From NCBI GenBank assembly GCA_948146395.1, contig OX411559.1, positions 36,071,215-36,135,214 on the forward strand: 64,000 nt of DNA, written 5' to 3'. The DNA is from Fragum whitleyi (taxonomy: Eukaryota; Mollusca; Bivalvia; Cardiida; Cardiidae). A model generated the notes under the pieces. That model saw only the letters and a program-made list of their open reading frames with translations. It had not been told where the DNA came from and ran no database searches. Below, piece after piece: positions 24,633-35,460 of this stretch (the stretch's first letter is position 1; each line of letters begins with the position of its first letter). The translations under genes were made by a program, and so were the position numbers.

Positions 24633-24914
24633 TAATTTGAATTGGGGTTTAACGTCGCTTTCAACAATCTTTCAGTTATATCGCGACGACTGGAGCACCT
24701 AACGATGGATTCCTGGTATTTCTCCCACCAGTACTACCACCACATCCCTTTCCTAGCCTCCAGTTGCTATTCCACATAGGTTTACGATTATCTACCCATT
24801 GGTTGAAGACAAATGTCGGAAAGGATAAGTGCCGCGGCCGGGGATCGAACCCGTGCGAATATAGACCCCTGGATTAGAAGTCTGGCGCGCTACCAACTGC
24901 GCTATTGCCGCGGC
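24633..24914 (-). mobile_element. tRNA-derived SINE, copy B
   Basis: Minus-strand element with a well-paired tRNA-like head (acceptor GCCGCGG/CCGCGGC, A box TAGCGCAGTTGGTAGCGC, B box GGTTCGATCCC, anticodon-like TCT) and the shared body. An 11-bp target duplication TCATTTAATAA occurs at 24,622-24,632 and 24,915-24,925. It is closely similar to copy C at 37,810, in opposite orientation. Confidence 0.92.
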
Positions 24915-25025
24915 TCATTTAATAAGAAAAACCAATACTGTTTACCCAGAAATATGAAAAATCAAAAGTTTGCCCCTCTTTTTGTGTTTCAAGTTTCAAC
25001 TATGTACAAGGTGCAATGAAATAGA

Positions 25026-25156
25026 GAATATATGGTTGGTGCCGAGATGGATAAAGAGGCTTAGAAAACTGGAGAGGGCGAGCTTTTAGCGAGCCCTCTC
25101 CAGTTTTCGTGCCGAGCCGGATAAACTTTATCCATCTCGGCACCAACCATATATTC
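25026..25156. mobile_element. foldback element, complete copy
   Basis: The outer arms GAATATATGGTTGGTGCCGA and its reverse complement enclose an inner stem AAAACTGGAGAGGGC / GCCCTCTCCAGTTTT. Almost the whole 131 bp can fold back on itself. A truncated copy lies at 35,273-35,380. Confidence 0.8.
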
Positions 25157-25159
25157 GAT

Positions 25160-26880
25160 TTATCCCGTTTTGCGAAAGAAATTGTCTTTTTTTTCCTTCT
25201 TTACATAAAGCCGGCGTTGCACCCCGGTGTTTGACCTGATTTATAAAAGCCGAATCGCATTATTTAACACTCCGCTGCTACAAGTAGTTCGCAATTTATA
25301 GACGGTTAAACAAGTAAAAAATCAAAGGCCTGAAAGGCCTGAATGCAGTCAGGACGGAACAATATTTGAGTATTGAAATATTTTAATTAGAATCTATAAC
25401 AAATTTTCTAAAATCTAAGGCTAAAATCTACACTTCAGATCTTTGGCCTTCTATTCTGACCTTTCATTCCAAAATATTGCCTTAATCATGCTTAAAGCCC
25501 TTGCTTTTGATGAAAAGAGCACTTCTTGGAGGGCAAATGCTTTACTACAAGGTCAGTATAATAAAATAAAAATAATAAGGGCCGAGTTAACAGAAAATAG
25601 CTACAGACATAAAACCGCCCCAAAAATTGCACTCGAGTCAACAAATCAACATAATATTGTTAACTATCTAACTCTGCTTTTCTCTTTTTTTTTTATTCAC
25701 AATGAACATGTCATAACGTTGGGTTGCTCACCATACTTACGCCAGTAATATCTGTCAAGCAAATAGGTGAGAAAACCCCGCTTTTCTTTGGTTTTTAGAT
25801 CGGAAAAAGTCACTTGTTCGTCTGCTGAAATTGCAGAGGGACAGACTGATTTCCGGTGATTGTGTAATATGGACGTGGACCCTGTGAAATCGGCCCGGGT
25901 TCATTAGATTCTATTTCTTCTTTTACTTTTGCCTTCTTTTCGGGAGACCCGGCGAAAATTGTCTTTGATCGCCTTTAATCTCTTGATCTATTTCGTGAAG
26001 GAACATGTTAACATAGAATGGTTCCCGATTTATTGGATTTTACGATAATACAGCACCCATTATCATAACGCTGTGCGGGGTACCATAAAGATTTTTATTT
26101 GGGAATAGGCCAAAACGGCAGGTCGTCGCGGAAGTCCGATTTTCGTCGATATCGTATTTTAAGATTCGGCACAACGTAGGGGCCATCCTTTTGATTTTTA
26201 TTCGCAGTCTACAACTTTTTAGTTCTAATCGCGCGGCCTTGACAGAACCCTAACACCGGATTTTAAAATAAACGATAAACCTATCTGAGTAAGGGAAGTA
26301 ACTCGAAAAGACGAGTCCCTTTAAAAAACGGTCGCTGACTACTTTCGGTTTCGTGTTTCCTTTTCGGCGCCGTTTAAAATTCCCCCCCCCCCCCTGAATT
26401 TTGATGTCCAAATTTGAAATTCGGAAATATGACTTTGAAATCGGAATTGTTCACAAAAAATCTAGGTAGCTAGCATTCAGTCTGATATTATTTTCGCGGA
26501 CTAAAAATCATGAATGGGTTTACTTTTTCACGCTCATGGATTTATTCGAATTCGGTGTTGTGAGGATCCGATTGCCGACGACCACTATATGCAAGTCAGA
26601 CTTTCAGTCTGACTGCATAAAAAAACAAAAAAAGGGCATTATTTCACATTCTTTATTCATTGAAATGAATAGGAATACAGGCATAATCCCGGGAAATCCC
26701 CACGTGGGGGTTTACCGATTTTGTTGATCATGATCACAGAGACGCTTGATTTTTTCTGCTTGCATAGGTCATATAGTACACTGAAACTGAACTTTTAACA
26801 ATTCTTTCAATTTTACTCAAACCAATTACATTTTAATTTCGTAACACGATACACATATTATTGAAAAATTTACCCGTGTA
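25160..26880. other. non-coding, no gene seen
   Basis: No exon-like open frame with splice signals was recognised. The GC content is somewhat higher around 25,850-26,350 than in neighbouring repeats. A poly-C run occurs at about 26,382-26,394. Confidence 0.4.
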
Positions 26881-26892
26881 TAAAATTTGGTC

Positions 26893-26965
26893 TTGAGCGG
26901 GATTCGAACCAAGAACCTTTTACACTACAAGCGATGACCATATCCACTACGCCATGCAGCCATTC
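26893..26965 (-). other. tRNA-like sequence (SINE head or tRNA pseudogene)
   Basis: On the minus strand TGGCGTAGTGGATATGG resembles an A box and GGTTCGAATCC is a B box at the right distance. The presumed acceptor ends do not pair, so a working tRNA is unlikely. No SINE body was recognised. Confidence 0.5.
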
Positions 26966-27161
26966 TTATTCATTAAGCGCCAAACAAGGAATAGCAATAA
27001 GCAAGCGAATGTCGCTCACCGATATACACCTGCTATAAACTACTCGTACGCATATTACGAGATCTTTTAATTTAAACTTACTACCTCGAAAACTTGTCAG
27101 TTAGAATACAAATATATATCAATAGCCGAGGTCCAACGTAATGCCAAGTAATTAAAAGTAG

Positions 27162-27226
27162 GTCTCAATACCCTCACAGACAAAACCAAAACAACAACCC
27201 TGTTTTGCGTATGCGAGATGCGTATA
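27162..27226 (-). repeat. split direct repeat Y, outer copy (B2)
   Basis: 65 bp starting GTCTCAATACCCTCACAG and ending GCGAGATGCGTATA, repeated at 27,776-27,840. It marks the 3' end of the element (minus strand). Confidence 0.9.
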
Positions 27227-27615
27227 ATTAGGGCAACAGCGGGTAATACAAATACCTACATGTATTTACAAACAAAATATTTGATAAAAATCAACTACCA
27301 ATTTACGCTCTGATCCCTACCCCAGCGAACTGTTTAGGTTCACTGAATGTATTAGATATTCATCTTAAGAATACTGGCCGTCCACGAAAAACCCCGCTTT
27401 GGAGGAAACGTGTGTCCGCAACATGCACGACTCAAGAACCAGTGATTGGTATGAATCTCAGACTATTCCTAGAATATCTAGCGCGCGGACCTACGCCAAT
27501 ACTCCTTGAAATTATTTGACATGAATTATGAAATCTATCATTTTGAATTCCAGCTATAAATATATATATTCTTTGAATTATGATTCTCGTTCTTTCCGAA
27601 AATTGAATTTGAATG

Positions 27616-27775
27616 AAACTACGATGTTGCTTGTTAGAAAGTCTCGCTAGAAGTGACCACGTATACACTATTCGTCTATAAATAGAACACACTGACCAAA
27701 CCTACGTAACCGGTTTTGGTCGCACTGATTGAGACAGCAATTCTCCGCTATACGGTGTAACGCGGAGAATTATAT
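27616..27775 (-). repeat. split direct repeat X, inner copy (A2)
   Basis: 160 bp beginning AAACTACGATGTTGC on the plus strand and ending in GCGGAGAATTATAT. It is the same as 32,417-32,576 except for one visible T/C difference. It abuts Y at 27,776 with no spacer and contains the stem AATTCTCCGC / GCGGAGAATT. Confidence 0.92.
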
Positions 27776-27840
27776 GTCTCAATACCCTCACAGACAAAAC
27801 CAAAACAACAACCCTGTTTTGCGTATGCGAGATGCGTATA
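27776..27840 (-). repeat. split direct repeat Y, inner copy (B1)
   Basis: A 65-bp copy of 27,162-27,226, directly joined to X. Its first bases GTCTCAAT pair with ATTGAGAC in X (27,728-27,735). Confidence 0.9.
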
Positions 27841-27939
27841 GAACAAATTCAAAGCATAGAGAAGTAGGGCATTCAAATTCAATTTATTCTCACGTTTCAG
27901 AATTTCCAAAAATGTTTAGAAACATATTCGTATTATGTA

Positions 27940-28946
27940 TTATAAATCTAAAGACTTTGAAACCATCAATCGTTTCTCTAAAGAATCAGCGATATAGCCG
28001 TCTTTAGCAGTATCCGTTTTCCATCGTCCATGTTTTTTCAAACATCTATCTGAAATACCCTCCACGTTGGCAGCACATGTGGCCCCACTAGCTCTCAGAG
28101 AGTGTGTCCCGAGTTTAAGCCCCGGTGCGACCATTTTCAGTTTACTGATAATGCACTCTTTTGCTCTGGTATAACTTAGATGTTTATTTTCATTTATCAA
28201 TGCATATTTTCCTTTTGATTTCAACATTGGCCTAAAAAGATAAGAATCCTCACTAACTGAAAGACCTGCAGATGACATATATTTTTGTAACATGTTATAG
28301 GGACATGCTACGGTTTTCCCTCTTGCAATCAAAACTTCCTTTCCTTGCCTGTAAATATCTGTTTTACTTTTTCTAACTTTCAAAACTAAATGAATATCAT
28401 CGAAACGCACATCGGAACATAGTAGAGAACTCATTTCGTTAAATCTGAGAAACCCCGAGTAACAAATTAATATCATTGACAAATCTCTTAAATTCACAAG
28501 AGTCATATCATTTTTAAAACGATTACAAAGCTCAATTAGGACATCTGAATCTATTAAGTCTTTTTTGTTGGTTGGTTTGGATCGAAGTCTTTTGGCAGCT
28601 AATAACAAATTCTGCACAATAGAATTATTCGTTGGATCCGAAAGTCCATGAAGTGAATGTATCCACTTAATTGAATAAACTATGGCGGAAATTACACTGT
28701 ACGTTTTGTTGTCGTCCAACATATTCGTCAAAAACGTGGCCACCACCATAGGCTCCGCTGGCTTAGCGCTTAAAGAATGCTAAACACAAAACTGACTGAA
28801 CACTTTGAAATACCCACTACATTTCTTTACTGTACTATCGGCATGAGAATTTAAAAGATATCTTGCCATATGTTCCGAGGTATCGTCCCTCGAGTGTATA
28901 CCAGCCGTTGCCATTTGGCTCTCTAAATGCTTGGTTAAGTCAAGAC
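27940..28946 (-). pseudogene. DIRS-element tyrosine recombinase (one in-frame amber)
   Basis: This exon enters in phase 1 at a candidate acceptor (TTTTATGACAG, ending 28,947). Catalytic residues of the tyrosine recombinase family are visible: Arg in SGFLRFNEM, Lys in RKSKTDIYRQ, the His-x-x-Arg in GTHSLRASGAT, the second His in KKHGRWKT, and the nucleophile Tyr in AKDGYIADS. The N-terminal SAM-like DNA-binding part is at 28,783-28,946. A TAG at 28,780-28,782 separates it in frame from the catalytic domain, so this copy needs readthrough or is inactivated by one substitution. Its role is to join the circular DNA intermediate to the target. Confidence 0.88.
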
Positions 28947-29065
28947 CTGTCATAAAAGAAAAGTGAAATAAAATTGTGGCAATAAAGCAAAATTGCATTG
29001 TTATACCGCAAAATATATTTCTAATGCCAATAGATCGAACTGCAATGGATCATTTTGAAATATAC
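28947..29065 (-). other. candidate second spliceosomal intron in the DIRS element
   Basis: Donor AATG/GTATAT (minus, starts 29,065) and acceptor CTTTTCTTTTATGACAG (ends 28,947), 119 bp, with a pyrimidine-rich 3' end. Removing it joins the RT-RNase H frame to the recombinase frame in phase 1. Unspliced, the RT frame stops at 29,001. Confidence 0.5.
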
Positions 29066-31567
29066 CATTGTTCCCCTTTCCTATGCGAATTGACCCTTTT
29101 CTTGGTAGATATAGAACGTCTTTGACAAACTTTTTGAATTTTCCATCACGTTCGCATAATATAGGCCATAACGGAGCAGACGACCACTTCGGTGTTATCA
29201 AAGTGCCTTTGGCTTTATCTATTTCAAGTTTTTTCAAGCAATTTGCAACAAGCCTAGGAGGGGGAACAATCCAGTTATTTTCTTCCTTCCAACATTGGTG
29301 GAAAGCATTTATGCCTTCTGTTTCAGGAACCCACCATTTCGAGTTAAAACGTACACATTTATTATTATAATGTGAAGAAAATCTATCAATCGTGTGCTTA
29401 CCCCACACGCTATCCAACCAAGCAAATATTTCGTTTGAGACCGACCAGTCATCGCTATTAAAGCACCTACTTAGATGGTCTGCTAACTGGTTTTTCTCCC
29501 TAGGAACCCATTCGGGACTAAATTTAATACCATTCAGATCGCAAAATGCGTTTACTGAAATTGCAATCTTTTGTAGATCTTTTTTCCTACTACCATTTAG
29601 TAATACTGAGCAGACGTTTTTGTTATCAGTATATATTTTAACTGAACAGTTACGAAGTACCTGACCATGACTTTTTATTATCCTAGATACGGCCTCCGTT
29701 TCCCTCCAAGTTGAACTTTTTACCTTTTCGTTTTCGTCCCAACAACCAATGACATACAAACTACACTCTTGTATTGTATTTCTATAATCGTGAACTTCGC
29801 TCTCTTCCGCGAGCCGATGTTCAAAACCCGGGCTCTTACGACCCTCACTCATACTACTGACCTCGTCAAACGAGGCGCTCACTTCCGGGAGCCAATGTAA
29901 TGGCACAATATCGGCCGTACTACCCGCTTCCTGGGGGCTATATGCGCTCAAAGCGCTCTCTCTAAATAAACCATTTTTAACTATATACCCACCGTAACCA
30001 ACGCTACTGGCGTCACTGTACAGTAAATTATCATGTAACACTAATTCTTGCAAGGGTTTTCCGACTTCATTTAAGCTTTTCACTGAATTTTTCCAGTATC
30101 TTAATTCGTCCAAGGCTTTACTAGAAACAATCACGAGCGAATTCCAGCTCGCCCTCGATAAGATACAATTATAAGATTCCCTGGTCTTGTATCTTACCCT
30201 ATTTCCAAACACTGTATAAAGCGATATGATCTGTCCTATAACAGACGCTAATTTTCTTACCTGTATAAGGTTGAACTGATCCAGATAAATAATATCTAAA
30301 ATTGAATCTATCAACTTTAACAATCTACATATTCTTTTCTCCGTTATGAAAAGACGGTTCAATATAAAATCGAATACATGTCCTAACCATGTAACCTTGT
30401 GAGATGGTTGCCATGTGCATTTTTCATCTGCTATTAGAAAACCAAACTCTAACAATGTAGATCTCGTGAAATTACTCGCAAACAGAGCTTCCTGTAAATT
30501 TTCGCTGCCACCTATACTGTCATCTAAAAACATGGCAATTTTTATACTCTGTGATCGTATATAAGCAACAACTACGCGAGTCACTTTTGTGAAAATATGT
30601 CCAGCAGACGAAATTCCAAACGGTAGTGAATTATAAACATAAAACGATGTTTTACCGTGAACGGTCCATGAAAAACCCAGATATGTCCTGTGATCAGGAA
30701 AAATATCATTATGGTGATAGGCACTTTTTAAATCAAAAGTGAAAAGATATGACCCTTTACCGAACAAACTTTCAGCCACTTTTACATCTTCGAATTTAAT
30801 ATTAAATAAGTACAGATGTTTGTTAATGTGTCTACAATCCAAAACAAGGCGTGGTTTACCTTTTCTGCTGTAAGCAACTGTCAAAGGATTTACAACATAG
30901 GGTTTTTCTTTTGTTAAACTAATTACCCCTTTCATAAGTAAGCTCTTTATTTCTTCACCGACAAACTGTGGATTATCTCTAGCGGATTTATTATTTTTGA
31001 GAAATTCAGAATTCGGAGAGGTTTTGAATGGAATTTTGTATCCTGAACAGACTACATCATAAATATACGCTGAAGCGTTTGCTGATTTCCACCTACATGC
31101 CATAGCTTTAAGCCTTCCCACAGGCGAATAAACCGGAGGAATTTCAGCCTGCTCGGGTTCTTTTTCTAAACTATTCTGTTCCTTATCCTTAATAAGAGAA
31201 TATGAAAAAGAATTAATACTCATCTTATTGTTAGATGATCCAGGACACTCTTTTCTCCAGTGACCAGCCTTACCACACATAAAACACAACCCTGGCTTTG
31301 TAACGCTAGATGTAGCTGTAGACGTAGAGGTAGCCGACGGTTGACTCTCTGTTCTCCGATATGGTGTAGCCCTATACTGTTTCGTCTTTTTGGTGCGTTC
31401 CGCCTTAAGTTTCTTTGAAGCCTTAGCCTCAGCCTTGTACATTCGACGTTCATCGTCCGAATCATCTGCCAGTGGGTTAGACTCGTATTCATGAACCATG
31501 CGCCATCCCAGCTCGTTGGAATCTGCCATCCTTATTAGTTTTTGCCTGTGAGCTATCATATCTTTAG
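29066..31567 (-). CDS. DIRS-element gag C-terminus, zinc knuckle, reverse transcriptase and RNase H
   Basis: The minus-strand exon is fully open. It begins with the gag continuation (HRQKLIRMADSNELGW, then NPLADDSDDERRMYKAE), followed by a CCHC knuckle CFMCGKAGHWRKEC near 31,245-31,285. The reverse transcriptase shows RLVLDCRHINKHL, FTFDLKSAYH, SLPFGISSAG and the catalytic MFLDD near 30,520. RNase H follows with YSDASSVGYGG, STWRETEAV, YTDNKNV and ADHLSR, keeping its acidic residues. The entry is phase 1 from the 521-bp intron and the exit is phase 1 into the candidate second intron. Without splicing the frame runs to 29,001. The protein would package and copy the element RNA. Confidence 0.9.
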
Positions 31568-32088
31568 CTGAAAACAATACAAAATGTACTCAAACAGGTC
31601 TCAGTAAAGTGTTCAGAACTCATTCGTGTTGGTTTCCAACCTAATCATAAGATGTAAAGATGTCTATATAGATATATAGAATTATAAATAAATAGGAAAT
31701 GATTTTCATACCTAATAAATATTACAAAATAACAATAATGTAGACCGTTAATATCCACTCTATAATTGAAACGGCCCTACTAAAAAACCCTGCGTAAATT
31801 CTTTAATGTCTGTCATTTGACTAAATTTCTTCTGAGTCTTGTCACCGATTAAAAAGTATAAACTTTGCCGAATTATCCTTTAAGCATAGCCAAATTAACG
31901 CTGTGAAACACACTTATTCAAAACAGTAGAAAATGATTATCAGTCAACTGAATATCTTATTTATCAAGTCATAATTATTATCAATACACATCAATGTAGT
32001 TTTTATTCATTTAATTACAATAATTGGCATCTTAATTAAAGCGGTACGGCTTGTTAAGAAAACTATACTTCTCTGCGCTAAGAAATAC
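31568..32088 (-). other. spliceosomal intron inside the DIRS-element gag
   Basis: Donor GAAG/GTATTTCTT (starts 32,088) and acceptor TATTGTTTTCAG (ends 31,568), 521 bp, phase 1. Splicing restores the continuous gag motif (LTE-A-KDMIAHRQKL) expected of DIRS-order gag proteins. The intron itself has stops in all minus frames. Confidence 0.72.
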
Positions 32089-32413
32089 CTTCAGTAAGCT
32101 TATCCAAGGCTTGAGCAGAGTTAAACTCAATAGACTGTTCTACATCGTTCAATTTATTGGAGACCTTGGCATTGAAACGGAATTGTTCTTCGTTACTCTT
32201 TCTTTTGAACTTGGGCGTGTCCGAAACTAACAAAGAATTTAGTTTATTAAGCTGGGAGGAGTTGCTGGATTCACTTATCTTTTCAAATAAGCTGCCCATT
32301 TCACGCAGTAATTCTTCCTTCTGTTTAGCAAAGGCTGTTTTCATCTTGCTTTCAACCAAGTCATGAAGTCTATCTGTACTACCCCGCTCGTGTTCCATTT
32401 CAACGTCCGACAT
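32089..32413 (-). CDS. DIRS-element gag N-terminus (exon 1)
   Basis: Starts with ATG at 32,413, four bases from repeat X. It encodes a charged helical segment (EELLREMGSLFEKI) and the KFKRKSNEEQFRFNAKV motif typical of PAT/Ngaro gag proteins, ending at LDKLTE before the donor. Unspliced translation ends at 32,078 after a few codons of intron. Starting right at the terminal repeat implies that the promoter lies in X or just outside it. Confidence 0.88.
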
Positions 32414-32416
32414 TCT

Positions 32417-32576
32417 AAACTACGATGTTGCCTGTTAGAAAGTCTCGCTAGAAGTGACCACGTATACACTATTCGTCTATAAATAGAACACACTGACCAA
32501 ACCTACGTAACCGGTTTTGGTCGCACTGATTGAGACAGCAATTCTCCGCTATACGGTGTAACGCGGAGAATTATAT
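32417..32576 (-). repeat. split direct repeat X, outer copy (A1)
   Basis: 160-bp copy of 27,616-27,775 forming the 5' end of the element (minus strand). Sequence outside it (AACCATATACA) does not continue into Y, as expected for the outer copy. Confidence 0.92.
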
Positions 32577-32699
32577 AACCATATACATTTTTCAACAATA
32601 CGGCGTGAGAAAGTTTCATGTCGAATTCAGTCCAAGCAATACTTCATTTATACTGAAGAATAGAAATGATTGAATGACTTTGCCTTCAAAGATAAATTT

Positions 32700-34860
32700 T
32701 CAATCATGCCGTGGGGAGTTACCGGTAGTATATATATAGCGACGATTTCCTCAATTTCAGTTATAAAGCTGACGTTTTGCTAGCTAATTGTTATCGGTGG
32801 GGAGATACCGGTAGTATATATATAGCGGCGATGTTTTAGAAAAGTGTTTTAAATGTTGTCTGCAAGGGAAGATATTCCCGGGAAAAGGGTTTCTTTGGGG
32901 GAGAGAATCGTTTTCTCTTATTTAAGATTCTCTCCCCCAAAGAAACCCTTTTCCCGGGAATATCTTCCCTTGCAATACAATAATTGAAACACTTTTCTAA
33001 AATATCGCCGCTATATATATACTACCGGTATCTCCCCACGGATGCCTAAATCGGTGGGGAGATACCGGTAGTATATATATAGCGACGATGTTTTAGAAAA
33101 GTGTTTTTTATTGTTGTCTGCAAGGGAAGATATTCCCGGGAAAAGGGTTTCTTTGGGGGAGAGAATCTTAAATAAGAGAAAACGGGGCTTGGTTTTTTTT
33201 TGGGGAAAACAAGGTGAAAAATGTTTATTGTACGGTATGGCACTTCTCGGTGGGGACTTGCCGGTAGTATATATATACTACCGGCAAGTCCCCACCAGCC
33301 ATTTTAAACAGTAGAATTCACGGAATGAAGTGTTAAATTTCAAATACTGACATTCATTCCGTATTTTCAACCCCCCAAAAAGCCATGCCCCGTTTTCTCT
33401 TATTTAAGATTCTCTCCCCCAAAGAAACCCTTTTCCCGGGAATATCTTCCCTTGCAATACAATAATTGAAACACTTTTCTAAAATATCGCCGCTATATAT
33501 ATACTACCGGTATCTCCCCACGGATGCCTAAATCGGTGGGGAGATACCGGTAGTATATATATAGCGACGATGTTTTAGAAAAGTGTTTTTTTATTGTTGT
33601 CTGCAAGGGAAGATATTCCCGGGAAAAGGGTTTCTTTGGGGGAGAGAATCTTAAAAAAGAGAAAACGGGGCTTGGCTTTTTTGGGGGAAAACAAGGTGAA
33701 AATGTTTATTTTACGGTATGGCACTTCTCGGTGGGGACTTGCCGGTAGTATATATATACTACCGGCAAGTCCCCACCAGCCATTTTAAACAGTAGAATTC
33801 ACGGAATGAAGTGTTATATTTCAAATACTGACTTTCATTCCGTAATTTTCAACCCCCAAAAAAGCCAAGCCCCGTTTTCTCTTATTTAAGATTCTCTCCC
33901 CCAAAGAAACCCTTTTCCCGGGAATATCTTCCCTTGCAATACAATAATTGAAACACTTTTCTAAAATATCGCCGCTATATATATACTACCGGTATCTCCC
34001 CACGGATGCCTAAATCGGTGGGGAGATACCGGTAGTATATATATAGCGACGATGTTTTAGAAAAGTGTTTTTTTTTATTGTTGTCTGCAAGGGAAGATAT
34101 TCCCGGGAAAAGGGTTTCTTTGGGGGAGAGAATCTTAAAAAAGAGAAAACGGGGCTTGGCTTTTTGGGGGGAAAACAAGGTGAAAATGTTTATTGTACGG
34201 TATGGCACTTCTCGGTGGGGACTTGCCGGTAGTATATATATACTACCGGCAAGTCCCCACCAATCATTTTAAACAGTAGAATTCACGGAATGAAGTGTTA
34301 TATTTCAAATACTGACTTTCATTCCGTAATTTTCAACCCCCAAAAAAGCCAAGCCCCGTTTTCTCTTATTTAAGATTCTCTCCCCCAAAGAAACCCTTTT
34401 CCCGGGAATATCTTCCCTTGCAATACAATAATTGAAACACTTTTCTAAAATATCGCCGCTATATATATACTACCGGTATCTCCCCACGGATGCCTAAATC
34501 GGTGGGGAGATACCGGTAGTATATATATAGCGACGATGTTTTAGAAAAGTGTTTTTTTTTTTATTGTTGTCTGCAAGGGAAGATATTCCCGGGAAAAGGG
34601 TTTCTTTGGGGGAGAGAATCTTAAAAAAGAGAAAACGGGGCTTGGCTTTTTTGGGGGAAAACAAGGTGAAAATGTTTATTGTACGGTATGGCACTTCTCG
34701 GTGGGGACTTGCCGGTAGTATATATATACTACCGGCAAGTCCCCACCAATCATTTTAAACAGTAGAATTCACGGAATGAACTTCAAGATACAAATATTAA
34801 CATTCATTCCGTAATTTTCAACTCATCGGTTTCTGCTATTCGAGATTGTCAACCCAGATA
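32700..34860. repeat. tandem array of ~482-bp palindromic units
   Basis: Units start with CGGTGGGGAGATACCGGTAG at about 33,052, 33,534, 34,016 and 34,500 (periods 482, 482, 484), preceded by a shortened foldback at 32,795-33,045. Each unit is a long inverted repeat: the left arm contains AAGATATTCCCGGGAAAAGG and GTTTCTTTGGGGGAGAGAAT, and the right arm its complement. In the middle is a second palindrome, GGTGGGGACTTGCCGGTAG with its mirror, sharing the CCGGTAGTATATATA motif with the outer ends. Small open frames here (60-70 codons) are satellite by-products. The last unit breaks off near 34,780-34,860. Confidence 0.9.
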
Positions 34861-35190
34861 CATTTTACAAAGCGCTCTTTAATCAAGTAATTACAGAATC
34901 GAATTTTTCCGATGGGGACCGAACGCAGTATCTTTCGAGTCATTCAATCAGTAAAAATGACTTCATAAAAGGTAATAACTGATTTAATAAAGTTGGCTTA
35001 ATTTAGCACGAAGTTTCTATTTCGAACTACTTTTCATGAACCTGCAGCTGATAAGTAAGCTTAACTCAGCCTCATTTACATAAAATCAAGCGCCTGGGTG
35101 ATCAAGATCGAGGATTTACACTAATTTGCGTGTTTCTTGAAAAAAATAAATGCAAAAATCCCGGTGGGGAGTTCCCGGGATTATGCCGGA
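34861..35190. other. non-coding, no gene seen
   Basis: No structure was recognised apart from a GGTGGGGAGTTCCCGGG motif at about 35,163-35,180. It resembles the outer end of the neighbouring palindromic units. Confidence 0.4.
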
Positions 35191-35460
35191 ATACACTACT
35201 GCCGAATAAAGATAAGTTTATTAGGTCACCCCTTTATTAGGTTAGTGTAGACATGGGAAACGGGATAAATAGAGAATATATGGTTGGTGCCGAGATGGAT
35301 AAAGTTTATCCGGTGAGGCTTAGAAAACTGGAGAGGGCGAGCTTTTAGCGAGCCCTCTCCAGTTTTCGTGCCGAGCCGGATATACACTACTGCCGAATAA
35401 AGATAAGTTTATTAGGTCACCCCTTTATTAGGTTAGTGTAGACATGGGAAACGGGATAAA
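35191..35460. repeat. 79-bp direct duplication flanking a truncated foldback element
   Basis: The 79-bp segment beginning ATACACTACTGCCGAATAAA and ending ACGGGATAAA is at 35,191-35,269 and again at 35,382-35,460. Between them is a copy of the 25,026 foldback (inner stem AAAACTGGAGAGGGC intact) whose outer right arm is cut at 35,380. Confidence 0.8.

Larger units (their letters stand above)
27162..32576 (-). mobile_element. PAT/Ngaro-like tyrosine-recombinase retrotransposon (DIRS order), complete
   Basis: Read on the minus strand the order is X (32,576-32,417), gag, RT-RNase H, tyrosine recombinase, Y (27,840-27,776), X (27,775-27,616), a 389-bp spacer, Y (27,226-27,162). X is 160 bp with one visible mismatch between copies; Y is 65 bp. 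This A1-coding-B1A2-B2 pattern of split direct repeats is diagnostic of PAT/Ngaro-type DIRS-order elements, which integrate through a tyrosine recombinase rather than an integrase. Near-identity of the repeats implies a young insertion. Coding parts are listed separately. Confidence 0.93.

Noticed and set aside
24830..24914. Functional tRNA-Arg gene
   Set aside because: The tRNA-like part is the head of a SINE with a target duplication and long body, and another copy lacks the 5' acceptor arm.
27227..27615. An SGNH or other ORF in the spacer of the DIRS-order element
   Set aside because: The 389-bp spacer has only a short 86-codon frame overlapping repeat X and no SGNH motifs.
27162..32576. 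LTR retrotransposon or endogenous retrovirus
   Set aside because: No integrase, protease or envelope-like frame is present. The tyrosine recombinase and split direct repeats define a DIRS-order element.
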